A stretch of 64,000 nucleotides of DNA from Wyeomyia smithii (Eukaryota > Arthropoda > Insecta > Diptera > Culicidae). Position 1 is the first letter of the stretch; each line of letters starts with the position of its first letter. Below the pieces are notes generated by a model. It saw only the letters and a program-made list of their open reading frames with translations, searched no databases and was not told the origin of the DNA. Location of the stretch: assembly GCF_029784165.1 (NCBI RefSeq), contig NC_073696.1:19797530-19861529 (forward strand), given 5' to 3'. A program made the translations under genes and the position numbers. Below are positions 20,856-31,834 of the stretch, one piece after another.

Positions 20856-21150
20856 ACAAACCGATCGCTGGCGATTCTATTTATGATAGTGTAATAACTA
20901 ACATTTATTAAATGGTCTGTTCAGTTTGGATGAACAGATTTGATTCGTTTTGCAGTCGGCTTTCAATAGTGTAGCGAATTATTTAAATGAGAGTGTACTT
21001 TTTTGAGAGGGTTATTACGGTTAGCTACGCGTGTGTCTGCTTGTAAATTATGTTGTGAATTACAATGCTCTAGAATTACATTTCGACATCGGCTAGATAG
21101 TGTAAGGGCTTCGGCTAACGAAGCTTAACCCGTGGACAGTTGCGCGTTAC

Positions 21151-21156
21151 AATAAA
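21151..21156 (+). terminator. sick: Distal poly(A) signal
   Basis: AATAAA is followed at once by GTTTGAATGTTGTGG, a good GU-rich downstream element. It is the most convincing transcript end, giving a 3' UTR near 400 nt. Confidence 0.55.
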
Positions 21157-21179
21157 GTTTGAATGTTGTGGATCATTTC

Positions 21180-21814
21180 CGAGAAGGTTATTTTGAAAGA
21201 AAGTATCACTTAAAAAGATCAGTATTTTCGTACCAGTCGTCAACTCATTTTTAATTTCTAAAATGTACTTGAGTTGCTGATCACTGCACTGCTTTAAATG
21301 CTGAGTTTTACTTTGCGATCAAACGAGTTTTAGCCAACATAGGTTGGAAGTTGAAAGAGTGAATTCGAGTGTTCTCTTCACATCTATAAAAAATATATAT
21401 TTTGCTCTGTTTCCTTCACTTTTCTGCATCAAAGGTGTTGAAACCATTAAAACATTTTTTGACGTTGACTAACGTCTATATCGAAGTTAGGCCCCTGAAT
21501 TTGAAAATCTAGTAATTCAACCAGGGAAAACCAGAGAAAAGTGGTCAGGTTTTGAGCGCTTATTTTGCAGTCATCTTTAATCAGGTTTTCGAAGTTTTGG
21601 CATCAATCGATCAGAAATTCTTTTACGGTTAAATTTATGTAACAGAAACAAACTATTGTTTGAGATACACTATTGAAAAATTGGTAATTAATATCGATTG
21701 TCTAAATCATACCGCGCAGCCAATCACTACCTCTCTTCCCAAGCACAGTCGACACTAACGGATACAATCGATCTGACTTTGTTGTTATTGTTGTTGTCAC
21801 TTTCTGTTTCCGAT
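21180..21814. other. Intergenic AT-rich DNA
   Basis: No supported feature. Confidence 0.3.
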
Positions 21815-22860
21815 GTTTATGCTGCTGCTAGCGAAAAAAACCTTGCAAATATGCATCTTTTTGTTGGTGTTAATTTTACGACAGCGGCCGGCGCCCCATC
21901 ATTCTGATTCCAAAACCGCACCAGTGACATGCGGACGCTAGGTGATAGCAGCTGAAAAGAGGAAATACAAAATAGTACCGGTCATCTCGTGCCGGTTTCA
22001 CCCTTAATGCTGGTGGCTTTAGTAGTAAATGGCTACTGCAAAACACTTAAATGGCTGGAATTCTGGACGGACTAACCAGGAAACTATAATCGGCAACTGG
22101 CACCTTTTGGTGCCTCGAAATTTTGTACAGAAGCGGCTAACTGAATTTTCTGTTTTACCAAATGCTGCTGCTAGCGGAAAAAACCTTGCAAAAATGCATG
22201 TTTGTGTTGGTGTTAATATTATGACAGCGGCCGGCGCAGCTTTCAAGAAACATTTGTCTCTACCATTCCATCATCTATGTAGCCCCTCCCTCTTTCTATT
22301 TATCTGACGAAGCCTTGGTATAAAACGTATCGTTCGAACATTTCACCCCATCAGTTTCATTATTAAACCGTACCGGATACATACGGACGCTCGGTGTTAG
22401 CAGCTAAAAGGAGGAAAAACAAAATAGTACCGGTCATCTCGTGCCGGTTTGACCCGTGATGCTGGTGGCTACTGCAAAATACTAAAATGGCTGGAATTCT
22501 GGACGGAAACCAGTAAACAAGAAATAGGCAACTGGCACCTTTTGGTGCCTCGCAGTTTTATAATAGAAGCGGTTAGTTGAATTTTATGTTTTACAATTGC
22601 TGTTGCTAGCGGAAAAAAACCTTGCAAAAATGCATGTTTATGTTGATGTTAATTTCACGACAGCGCTAGGTGTTAGCAGCTGAAAGGAGGAAAGACAAAA
22701 TAGTACCGGTCATCTCGTGCCGGTTTCACCCGTTATGCTGGTGGCTGTTAGTAATAAATGGCTACTGCAAAATACTAAAATGGCTGGAATTCTGGACGAG
22801 AATAATCGGAAACTGGTACCTTTTGGAGCCTAGAAATTTTATTACAGAAGTTTTGTAAAA
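21815..22860 (+). repeat. Tandemly repeated ~280-320-bp unit, three copies plus a partial
   Basis: The units contain GTTAGCAGCTGAAAGGAGG, AGTACCGGTCATCTCGTGCC, AAATGGCTGGAATTCTGGAC, GGCACCTTTTGGTGCC and GCTGCTGCTAGCGGAAAAAA. Copies lie near 21926-22241, 22384-22664 and 22666-22855, with a tail piece at 21815-21900. Copies 2 and 3 are nearly adjacent. The units carry GTGCCGG and GGCACC inverted motifs and no coding capacity. Confidence 0.8.
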
Positions 22861-23240
22861 GAAGCGTTGCAATTCCCTCTACTATTAGCTTCAATGGAAT
22901 TTTTTTTTTTTTTAAGAATACGGTAGTCAACGTCATGCGGTCGTGTCTTGAATACCACCCTCCTACTTTTTGTTGATAATAGGAGTGCTGTTTGCCTATT
23001 TCAATTATTTTAAAAGCGAATGTAATTGTAACTGTAATTGTGTGTTTAAGAAGTTCTTTTCTGATTTAGAGTGCTCACTTTTATTTGCTGAGAAGAGATG
23101 TAGGTACGCAACTAGATTTTGTATCTAAAAAAACTTATTTTTATAAAAAAATTAGACAGGTCCAAATTTTTTTTATATTTTTAATGAAAGTTTCGATAGT
23201 TCCTTGAAAGTGATCTCTTGACAACTTTTCTCTAACTTCT
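22861..23240. other. AT-rich DNA
   Basis: A poly-T run occurs at about 22902. No other feature is supported. Confidence 0.3.
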
Positions 23241-24965
23241 GTCATAACCGTACAACCATGAGACGGCTTTCGGTCGCTGGACATAAAAAAGTCCGTCGGA
23301 GGCCGATATTGGTTTCTCTCGAGCCTCTCCCCTTTTATAAAGGTACTTGGTTTTCGATGCAATAATTTCTATCCCAACTCTCCTGCCTCCACTTTTAGTT
23401 TATCGCAGATTGCCTTCGCCATCCCAAAGTGTGTCATAATATCGTCGAGGTCGTGTGCGAAACCTATGAGTTAACTACCTCGAAAGCAATGTGAACATTG
23501 CGCAGAATAGTCCATCTCCTTGTCTCAACCGCGCTGCGAAGGGATTAGAGAGTGTGCCCGATACGCACACATAAAACATCACTCGATTCAAGATACCTTC
23601 GATAATTTGTATCAGTTTATCCGTAAAACCGTAGTCGTGCATCTCGATCGACATCATACACTGCTTTGAAGTTCACAAAGATGTGATGTGTAGGCTCGTT
23701 GTATTCCCGGCATTTCTGAAGGATCTGCCGAAAAGTGAAGATTTGATCGGTAGTAGCGCGTGCTTGTGTGAAGCCTTACGAATCCTTTTGCTAGAGGAGA
23801 AAGAGAGCAAAATTTAGGAGATGACTTCGCAGGCGGCGTTGAGCAATGTTATGCCACGGTAGTTGCCGATTGTAGCCGATCGGATAACTTCCTTTCCGCC
23901 TCCTTCGATTGCTCTGCCATTGAGGTGCTTATCGAAAAACTGCTTTCACCTGTAGTAGACAGCCTCGCGCTCGCCTGTGATCAGGGTTCTCTAGCTCTTA
24001 CGGGATTGGTTTACCTTCCGGTAAAACTTGCGCGTGTCATTAGCCCAGAACAGTTGCTCCAGCTCTTCACGATCCCTGTCCTCCTGCTAGCGTTTGATTC
24101 TCCTCAGAATCGTGGTTCATCTATCGCTTGCTGGTTTGACGGGAAATCAGTCATTTTGTCGGCTTGACGTTGCCTTACTAAGTGCTGTGGGTGCGACCTC
24201 TCTGAGCCCCGAGAGTCGAAGTTTCTCCGTGGAAGATAATACCAACTCAAGTAAGCGCGCGCATTTCCCGGTAGCTTGCGGGTTGAGCAAATGCCGGATG
24301 CTGGCCCGAGGAGGAGGGTTTTGTCGTGGGTGAAATACCGTAGATAGTTTTGAGCGCACATGTACTGCTACTAGGTGGTGGTCCTAGGTTATATCCACAC
24401 CTCGGAGGGAGCATATATTTGTGATGTTTGGAAAAAAACCGGCCGTGGTCAATTTGTAGCCAGGTGATCTCCAGGTGGCTTTGTATGGAAAACAAAGTAC
24501 TTCTAATCATCATGCCTCGAGAAGCTGCGAAGTTGATGCATCATTGGCCGTTGTTGTTAGTGTCGGTGTGTAGGTTGTGAGGCCCTATCACCGATCTTTT
24601 CTACCAACCTGGACGTTCATATCCCCGATAACGATGCCTCCAATTGCGCGTAGAACGAGTCCTTCACGAGTGTACGTTGATGTTGATGCTGTAGTTGATG
24701 AAACGGTCTTTAATCCTCGAATCTTTTAATCCTCAACAGGTTGATCACGCGATCCTGTATTCATCCACAAAAACCCGTTCCCAGCTCGTAGGTTGTGCCG
24801 CCACACATTCTCCACACCTTTTCTTCTTTTCGACAGAGCGCCACGATGTCAAACTTTCGGGGTTCTAACTGCTCAAGCAGCACCCTATCTCCGCCAACAA
24901 AATTAAGCGACTTGCAGTTCCAGCACCAAGTTTTCATTCGTGGTTCGCTTTTCGTTGCCTAGGTA
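23240..24965 (-). pseudogene. Dead RTE-like non-LTR retrotransposon (endonuclease to RT)
   Basis: On the minus strand the upstream end (about 24765-24950) reads, with frameshifts, like the start of an APE-type endonuclease region (CRSLNFVGGDRVLLEQLEPRKFDIVALC). Further along, 23475-23657 encodes HDYGFTDKLIQII and CVSGTLSNPFAARLRQGDGL. The next stretch carries the catalytic box as FAHDLDDI instead of the usual FADDIDI. The middle (23660-24600) is too decayed to assign. The wording matches the plus-strand fragment at 51425-52454, so both are copies of one family. It is inactive. Confidence 0.7.
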
Positions 24966-25019
24966 TAGTGTCGCCAGTTATATTTTCTAGATTGAATCTC
25001 GTGTAGGTCGTAGCAAGCT

Positions 25020-25520
25020 GCGACCGCGAGTGAAAAAGATTTCGCTTGCGATTTTTTTGTGTATTTCTAGAAAATTCGCAAATCTTTTCCGGTTTATCGT
25101 GCTAAAGTGTTTAAAAACTTGGAGAGAATGTTAATTCTCATTTTGTTCGCTGTTGTGCGTGGACCTTTTTCGTTTGTCACTGTTTTTGAACCGTGAAGGT
25201 CCATCTGCAGAGAAAAAGTGTGCTATTTAGTTTTGAATATTGTTATGTAGTTCGAAATGAAAGCTGCAAACTGGTGCCAAGTGAGAAAAGACGTGACCGG
25301 GAACCTGCAATCATAAATGTGTGAAGATTAGTAAACGTTGTGCCAGACTTGATCCATGATCCAGGTGGCGGAGCGCTTTTCCTCGAAAGTGCAAAACATC
25401 ACCAAGGATACGGTGTATTTGTTTGTGTGCGAGTGGTGAAAAAAAGTAACGGAATGCTTTGTTCGCTGAATGTATAAGATAAGTGCAATGTGTTCAGATT
25501 AACAAAAACATTTATTCATA
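25020..25520 (+). other. 5'-UTR-like noncoding block
   Basis: The sequence has the texture of an insect 5' leader on the + strand: purine-rich, with repeated GTGAAAA, AAGTGC and GTGTGC phrases and no long frame. No TATA box, coding start or clear donor was identified. It could be an untranslated exon or a retroelement leader. Confidence 0.2.
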
Positions 25521-25823
25521 ATTTTGCCAGAGGTTAACTGGTTCTTTTTTGGATCTTAAGTAGATTTTTCCTATCTTCCGTGAAATATTAAATAAAAACA
25601 AAAGTTTCAAGTAACTAAAACTTTGGCATGTGTTGTGGGTATTTTGTCAAGTTTTATTTCGTGATTCTCTAGCTTTTGAACAAATAATGATTTTTGAGTG
25701 ACTATTCGTAAATTGAGATGAAACGAATCCATGCTGGTGGTATGCTAATAATGACAATTTTGGCATTTGAAAAAATTTCCTAACTGTTTTATATGCAAAT
25801 TCGCATTTTGTTGGAATTTTAGG
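25521..25823. other. AT-rich DNA
   Basis: No supported feature. Confidence 0.3.
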
Positions 25824-26037
25824 CTTCCCCCAGCTGGTCTTGAGGTACGATTCTGGCCTAACAAGCCAGTCGTCATAGGTTCGAGTCTCGGCTCGGGAGC
25901 AACTGTTAGTGTCAGTTTGATCGTAGCGCTAGCCCCACAATTGTCCTGTACACTTAACAGTTGGCTGCGAAGTCTGTATATAATAAACAGAAGGTCGAGT
26001 TCCGATACGGAATGTAGTACCAAGGCTTTGCTTTTTT
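25824..26037 (+). mobile_element. tRNA-derived SINE family 2, fullest copy
   Basis: A tRNA-like head (CAGCTGGTCTTGAGGTACGA; B box GGTTCGAGTCTCG) is followed by AACTGTTAGTGTCAGT, GATCGTAGCGCTAG and a tail ending CAAGGCTTTGCTTTTTT, a pol III-type T run. Related pieces lie at 4618-4744 and 39366-39475. The sequence is unlike the SINE at 7773-8256. Confidence 0.75.
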
Positions 26038-26417
26038 CGGCTTTGGATGCATGGAACTTTGCCAACTTCTGGATTCAATAGGTGATTTAGTTCATTTACG
26101 CAAACCAACATATTCGTTTAATGCGTTCAAGTTTACCCTCGCAGTGGTCGGTTTATAACGATTTTTGCACGCGTTATTGTAATTTTACCCAGTATAACTA
26201 TTTAAATACAATTGACTGAATGTGATATCCCGAAGGACGATTTATATGAGAAAAAATCGCGTAAAAACTTATCACTTCAATGTAACATTGTACCGTTTCG
26301 TGTGACTTCTCTTATTTGCGACTCGAATAATATTTTTTCTTCGGTTCCTTAGATATAACCCAGCCGAACATAGACAAATTTCTAAATTATGTGAAAAAAG
26401 TTGAAGAGGTTGTTTAT
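26038..26417. other. AT-rich DNA
   Basis: No supported feature. Confidence 0.3.
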
Positions 26418-26720
26418 AAGATACGACCGCAAGTTTAACGTAGAATTACGACAGCCTGTCTTATGTCAATAAATTTTTTGCAATACCTTTGGAAATACAC
26501 TCGATTAGGGTTAATCAATTTAATGGTGTGAAGCGGTATATTTTTCGTATATTATTTTTGCTTAAAAATAATATACGAAATCCGTTGGAAACTGACTGAG
26601 TTTAAAACATATGAAAGTGGGCAATATTCGTGATGCTCTCGATGTTTTCGGTTTTACAATTTGTACCCCTATATGTGATGCCGTAAGATTAATTCTTCGT
26701 CGAAAGTGCACTAATTGACG
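26418..26720. mobile_element. MITE of the GACGTAGAATTACG-ended family
   Basis: The left end CCGCAAGTTTAACGTAGAATTACG and the right end CCGTAAGATTAATTCTTCGTCG are related in inverse orientation. The inner GTTGGAAACTGACTGAGTTT segment matches 29925-29945. The same ends occur at 38797, 30043-30064 and 59484-59500. It is a non-autonomous family of unknown superfamily. Confidence 0.5.
26543..26580. repeat. Perfect 17-bp hairpin with 4-nt loop
   Basis: TTTCGTATATTATTTTT is followed by GCTT and the exact reverse complement. It lies inside the MITE at 26418-26720. Confidence 0.9.
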
Positions 26721-27142
26721 TGCTCATGCTGACTCTGTTGAAAGGAAAATTAAAAATGAGTAGAAATCGTATTAATCAATTCATAAATGTTTAAAATCTG
26801 TTGTATTTACCAGGCAATTGAACTGTGCAGTAACAGTTTACGATTTCAGCCTTGTGGAATGTTTGAAACAAAGCAGAAAGAATTTTCATTTTGCGAAGGT
26901 ATCGTCGGAATCCTCGGTCAAGTACATTAATACAAAGATTGTTTGTATTTCTTGGAGCTGTAAGAAGACATAGCTTTACCGGAGGAAGGCCGGAACCCTC
27001 AATCGGCCAAACCCCCCTTCTGTAGATTGTTATGAACCATGCGTATGATCGAGATTCTGTAAGAAGTGACTGGTTTGTAATGGTGAAAACTTAGTAAATT
27101 GACTTTTACTTACATTTTCTACAACTTAAGCACAGGAAGAAC
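26721..27142. other. Unassigned AT-rich DNA
   Basis: No supported feature. Confidence 0.3.
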
Positions 27143-27330
27143 AAGATGGTATAGTGTAGAATCGTACGTGCTATGAGCATGTGTATTACGTTTACTAAAC
27201 AGATCCTGAACACTAATTTTTTGATTGATTGGTGAAGTATTAACCAAACTTTTGATAAAACGATTGGCTTATCTTTCCAGTAAAACCAGTGAAAAAATTA
27301 CATTAAGATCAATTGGAAAAGATGCGGCTA
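27143..27330 (+). repeat. Dispersed repeat, partner of 5209-5418
   Basis: GTGTAGAATCGTACGTGC, CTGAACACTAA, TTGATTGGTGAAG and AATTGGAAAAG match the earlier copy in order. Confidence 0.5.
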
Positions 27331-27811
27331 TCCAATCACGAGCTCACTTTCTACTCTAAACCGGAAAGAACTCTCATAAAGTCAACAATATAGCGTGGCT
27401 TGAAAGAAGAAAGTGTTCTCGTTCTCGTGTCGTATATAAGGGTCGAAATTCTGCTGTGATGGCAAACTATAACCGTCTTTTCTAAGACGTTACATCCTTG
27501 TTAATGAAGTGTTGTGAATTTTCTGAAACGGACTCATCATCGTGAGCAGAACGTGCCGAACTTTTCTGTTTGAAATGGGATTTGTTTCGCATATTTCGCC
27601 GGTTATGCACAGTATCAACGAATCGTAATGAACATCACACTGCAATTGCAGCAGCATCAAATCACAGTTGCAGTTTAATAATAATTATTCATTATGCTCT
27701 TCCAAATACATTTAGTAGTCTTGAGAAAGGCCGATTGCAGCAATTGCAATTTTTATTCAATTATCGCATAAATGCTTCATGGTTAGATAGTGTGCGATAT
27801 CCGCCCTGACA
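27331..27811. other. Unassigned DNA, weakly repeated
   Basis: GAACTCTCATAAAGTCAACAA at about 27369 recurs, changed, at about 28085 (GAGCTCTCATAAAGACAACA), marking a diverged local duplicate. Confidence 0.35.
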
Positions 27812-27911
27812 TAATAAATTTTTCGAACGTTGTGGAATGATATAACTGGAAAAAGAGGTGTGACTTAATTATTTCCAGTTATACCATTCTACAACGTTCG
27901 AAAAATTTTAT
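27812..27911. repeat. Inverted repeat, ~35-bp arms
   Basis: TTTTTCGAACGTTGTGGAAT..ATAACTGGAAA is mirrored by TTTCCAGTTATACCATTCTACAACGTTCGAAAAA with an 18-nt spacer. The arms carry a few substitutions, so the hairpin has aged slightly. Confidence 0.9.
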
Positions 27912-28884
27912 TTCGAATGTCGTTATACTGATGTACGAAAAATACATCTCATTCATTCTGGCTTAGAGCAATCTTTTGATAGGCTCCGCCTTTATTTCCA
28001 GTTTCTACAGTTTGTCTCAGTTTCGTAACACGGATGTACAAAAATGATTTCTTGTGGACATTCTGTCGAGCCGGACCGATAGAGCTCTCATAAAGACAAC
28101 AAAATAACATGTATTGTGTCGTGTTGCGCGGCTTGAAAAAAGAAAATGTTCCCGTCCCCGCACAGTGGTTTAAAACGCGAAAAACGTGATCGTCAGCCTT
28201 TTGAGTATAAAAATGCCATTTAAATGCTACAGTGTATTCGACAATGTTTTGTAAATCTTAAGGGGCATCTTTTGATGCAAATAAATTTCTGATTAATTCA
28301 CTTAAAAGTGAGATAGAAATTTAATTTTTTCATTTACTTATCAAATCAAAACGATGTCTCCAGCAAACTTGTAGACAATCTTATGTAGAAAAACTTTGCT
28401 GAACACACTTTGGTTCTATCTCTTGAAAATCGACCACGTACAGGTAATTTTATACACAGACATCCTTAAAGTTCCTAGAAATCGAAAAATACCAAATAAA
28501 TTTTTCTGGAGTGATTTTAGAGGCCTACTATGCTCTAGACATTTTTTCATATTTAAAAAATACATCATTTTTCCGAACATACCTCGGGCAAATTTTCAGT
28601 TTTTTCATAGGGTTTAGGACATTTGAGATAAAAAATGCACTTTTTCAAAATAAAATTTCTTGAAAAGCTACAAAAAGCTGCAAAAACAACAGTCTTCACT
28701 CGGAAGATGGGGATTAGTACTAGCTTCCCTAGGTGGTTTCACTAGTTTCTTGCAGTCTCTTAAAGGCTTGGGCGTGGGTAAAAAAATTAGTTTTTTTTTG
28801 TTTTTCGGCGTTCTTTCATGTTTTTTTTCTAAAAAGATGTACAGAAACGAAACGATTTTTGATTTTTCATCAAAAAGTATGAAA
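27912..28884. other. Unassigned AT-rich DNA
   Basis: The frame at 28660-29004 runs into the palindrome and is not a gene. Confidence 0.3.
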
Positions 28885-29370
28885 AACGTTTATATTTTCG
28901 GCTTTGTGCATTATTTGGAAACCATAAAAATAGAAAAAACTGTTTTTTTTTCTGAATTTAATGGTTATGTCACTAGTGTATGCAAATGCCAATGTTTTTT
29001 TTAGCAAAATTAGCAACATCCTTTGACGTTTTTCCAATGCTTGAATTCTGAAAAGAAACTGTCAGCTCAGAAACAGATACTCCTTATTCATTTTTTAATT
29101 TTGTACATACGGAGGTATTTCGGTATGTACTAGGTACTTCCGTATGGACAAAATTAAAAAAAAAATAAGGTTATCTATCTCTGAGCTGACATTTTCCTTT
29201 CAGAATTCAAGCATTGGGAATACGTCAAAGAATGATGCTAATTTCGTTAAAAAAAAACCTTGGCATTTGCATACTCTAGTGACATAACAATTATTTTCGG
29301 AAAAAAATCATTTTTTTCTATTTTCATGTTTTCCAAATAATGCACAGTGCAGTAAATATAAATGATTCTC
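28885..29370. mobile_element. ~485-bp imperfect palindrome (foldback/MITE)
   Basis: The left arm (about 28885-29117) runs GTGCATTATTTGGAAA..ATGTCAC..GCAAATGCCAA..CTTGAATTCTGAAAAG..AATTTTGTACATACGGA. The right arm (about 29134-29370) mirrors it in reverse. The spacer is about 16 nt. Indels and A/T-run differences show decay. There is no coding capacity. Confidence 0.85.
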
Positions 29371-29483
29371 GTACTGTAGTCAATCATATAATTGTAGAGC
29401 ACCAGAAGGTGCTATTATATTTCACAACAGTAACAACACTGGCAAGTTTGTTCAATTATCATTATTTCGGATAACCATTCGCC

Positions 29484-29650
29484 GATGATTCTAGTTCTCC
29501 CGTTTTCTTTAGTAGAATTGCCTGCCTTTTCCAACAATTCTGCAGCTACCAGAAACTCCATAACAGCCGCCAGATAGACGAATGCTTAAGTATCAACGCG
29601 CCCAGCGCGATCAGCCAGAAATTGAAACCCGGCTATTCTTTCTTCGTCAC
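29484..29650 (-). pseudogene. Histone H2A pseudogene fragment
   Basis: The minus-strand frame from 29650 reads DEERIAGFQF, then ADRAGRVDT, a stop, and then VYLAAVMEFLVAAELLEKAG followed by NSTKENGRTRII. The last part follows the H2A histone fold alpha-2 to loop region (VYLAAVMEYL..LELAGN..N..TRII) closely, and AGFQF recalls AGLQF near the N terminus. About a dozen residues are missing between them, there is an in-frame stop, and nothing H2A-like follows TRII. It is a decayed copy. H2A normally packages DNA as a dimer with H2B. Confidence 0.65.
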
Positions 29651-29879
29651 GATCAGCAACCAACGTCCGTGTGGTATCGGTACAGCCATGGAATGAATTG
29701 TACATAAAACACAAAGCGCGTATTCCTAGTCAACTAGGTGTATTCTGTCGACCTTATTAGGGAAAGGAGCATTGTGCGACCAATCAGAGGTCCACATTTG
29801 CGTTCGACAAGGCTTGACAATTTTCAATAGTGCAATAGCTCGAACAATCGGATTACAATTTTCTGCATTTGGACGGGTG
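29651..29879. other. Unassigned DNA
   Basis: No histone start or promoter is recognisable upstream of the fragment. Confidence 0.3.
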
Positions 29880-30065
29880 CTTAGATGATTTTCCAATTGA
29901 TTGCTGCAAAAAGGACGGAAATCGGTTGGAAACTGACTGAGTTTAAAACGCTTGAAATTGGACAATTTTCGTGACGATCTCGATGTTTTTGGTTTTTTGA
30001 AATTGGATCTTTGTATTGAAATTCGTCCCCTGTTTATGTTGCCGTAAGACGTAATTCTACGTCAA
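29880..30065 (+). repeat. 3' part of the GACGTAGAATTACG-ended repeat family
   Basis: TTCCAATTGATTGCTGCAAAA, GGTTGGAAACTGACTGAGTT and the end GCCGTAAGACGTAATTCTAC match 26578-26720. The first part also matches 9640-9690. This links the short MITE to the ~110-bp repeat blocks. Confidence 0.55.
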
Positions 30066-30183
30066 AAAAACACGCACACGTGTGCCTGGTCTCAACAACA
30101 TCTCTGAATGTTGGTTTGAACCGGATTCAAAACATAGAATCTAATACACTTGTAATATTTACTAGACTAACCCCCCCCCCCTC

Positions 30184-30208
30184 CACACACACACACACAC
30201 ACACACAC
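30184..30208. repeat. (CA)n microsatellite
   Basis: A run of CA dinucleotides follows a short poly-C tract. Confidence 0.95.
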
Positions 30209-31834
30209 TCGTGTGTGGTCCCAACAATAAATTTGGAGTTTGTTGGTTTAATTCGGTTCTAAAAATTAAATATGACAACTTGTAGTCCTCTTCAGTAAAC
30301 CCCACAAATTTTTGAGTGGCTGCAGGAGTCTTCAGTATAAATCAGATCCACATCGTGTAGTACAGTATTTTGCAGTTGACTGAAATATGCCACTTACTGA
30401 GCTTACTGAGTGTCCCCAACAGCATACCGTTTTTTTCGGTTTAAATCGGCCTTGAATCAGACAATTTTGTGCTCTAGTAAAATAAATCGCTCACGCGAGG
30501 ACCTCACAGCATTATTAATGTCTGTTAGTTTAAACCAGTAATGAATATAAATAAGCTTAGTGTGCATCTCTAATCAGCCGACTGAACGGGGAATAAACCG
30601 AAAATAGTATAATCGAATCGGGTATAAATTATAAATATGATCGCATCACTTATCAAAGTGAATCCTGATCCAACTTACCCTTCCCTACTAACAAAAACCT
30701 CCTTCCTGTGGCCTTTGTGGAGATACAGAGGTTGACACGGTCTCCAAATAGCAAGGGTCACACTAACATCCTTTCCCTCAGCCCACCTGATTGCAAGGAC
30801 GTGGCCGGCATCGTTATTGACCCTTCAAAGTATTGAGTCACTAAAACTTGTACAATGGTCGGTCACTCCCAGCCCCATTGATTTGATTCACTGTGCAATT
30901 TTACTGATTCGGATCAATAACGGAGTGCAACCATTGATATGTGCAGTCAGTCAAGCTAAGCTAAGCCACGCTACCAAATCTCGTGATGGGATTGCCATCT
31001 TGGATATAGCATTCATGAAAACACGTTTCTTAATTCAGCCGCTGCTTCGTATCAGACGCTGTTGTGTGCCGCCCCTATTTTGGAAAAAGACGCTCAGAAA
31101 AGTTGGGATTTCTGCTGCCCTGTCAGCATGCGACCGTGGTCTCACCACGGGTTGGTTACCATGATCTTCGCTTGGTTTTTCGTATCCCGAATGGTGGCAC
31201 GAGGAGGTAGGGATATCATTTACCAACCAATTGTTCAATCATGATTCAAGCCAAACGCAAGAACAGCTTGCTTTGGTATTAAAAGTTACCCGGTAAGTGA
31301 TTTTCAAGCGAATGCATACTTTGAAAATGATTAAAAAAGGGATTTGGGTTACTTATGATTAGAAGTCAAGGAACGTGAAAAACTCCAACGGCAAATATGA
31401 TAGTAGTAAAGTTGTAAAAACTTACATAGAAGGTAACTTCTCCAAAATAAAGTTGTATTTTTATTCAAAAGAACACATAATAAACAGTAGTGGGTTTGTT
31501 TTAGTGACGATACCGTTAGAGGATTCCCAAGTGTTCGTCAGCTTATTTGACATCAACACTTCCATTTCCGTTTCCTAGCGTCTCAATTGTAGTAGTCCTT
31601 TTGTTTCTAACTGTCTGCTTTCAGGTATTCCTACCGGTAGCTGAGTAAGTCAAGCTAGACAAAGCCTTTCCTAAGGATATTCTTGGCTGTTTGAAGTGCT
31701 CTCTAACTTAGCCCGTTGCTTTGCGGGTAGTACGGGTTAACGTCACGTGTTCAAAGTCCCAAGTTGCTGCAAACTGTTTAAATAACCGTTGACAAAGACA
31801 AAGACTAAGTTCCAAAGTAACTAGGGCACGTCCG
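30209..31834. other. Unassigned DNA, repeat-like segment at 30680-30830
   Basis: The stretch TTACCCTTCCCTACTAACAA through GTGGCCGGCATCG has the texture of a non-LTR retroelement 3' tail, but I cannot place it. No gene is supported. Confidence 0.3.

Noticed and set aside
21815..22860. CRISPR-like array
   Set aside because: Units are ~300 bp with no short repeat/unique spacer pattern, and the genome is an insect's.
25824..25900. Functional tRNA gene
   Set aside because: A good B box exists, but the sequence is dispersed with a common non-tRNA body, so it is a SINE.
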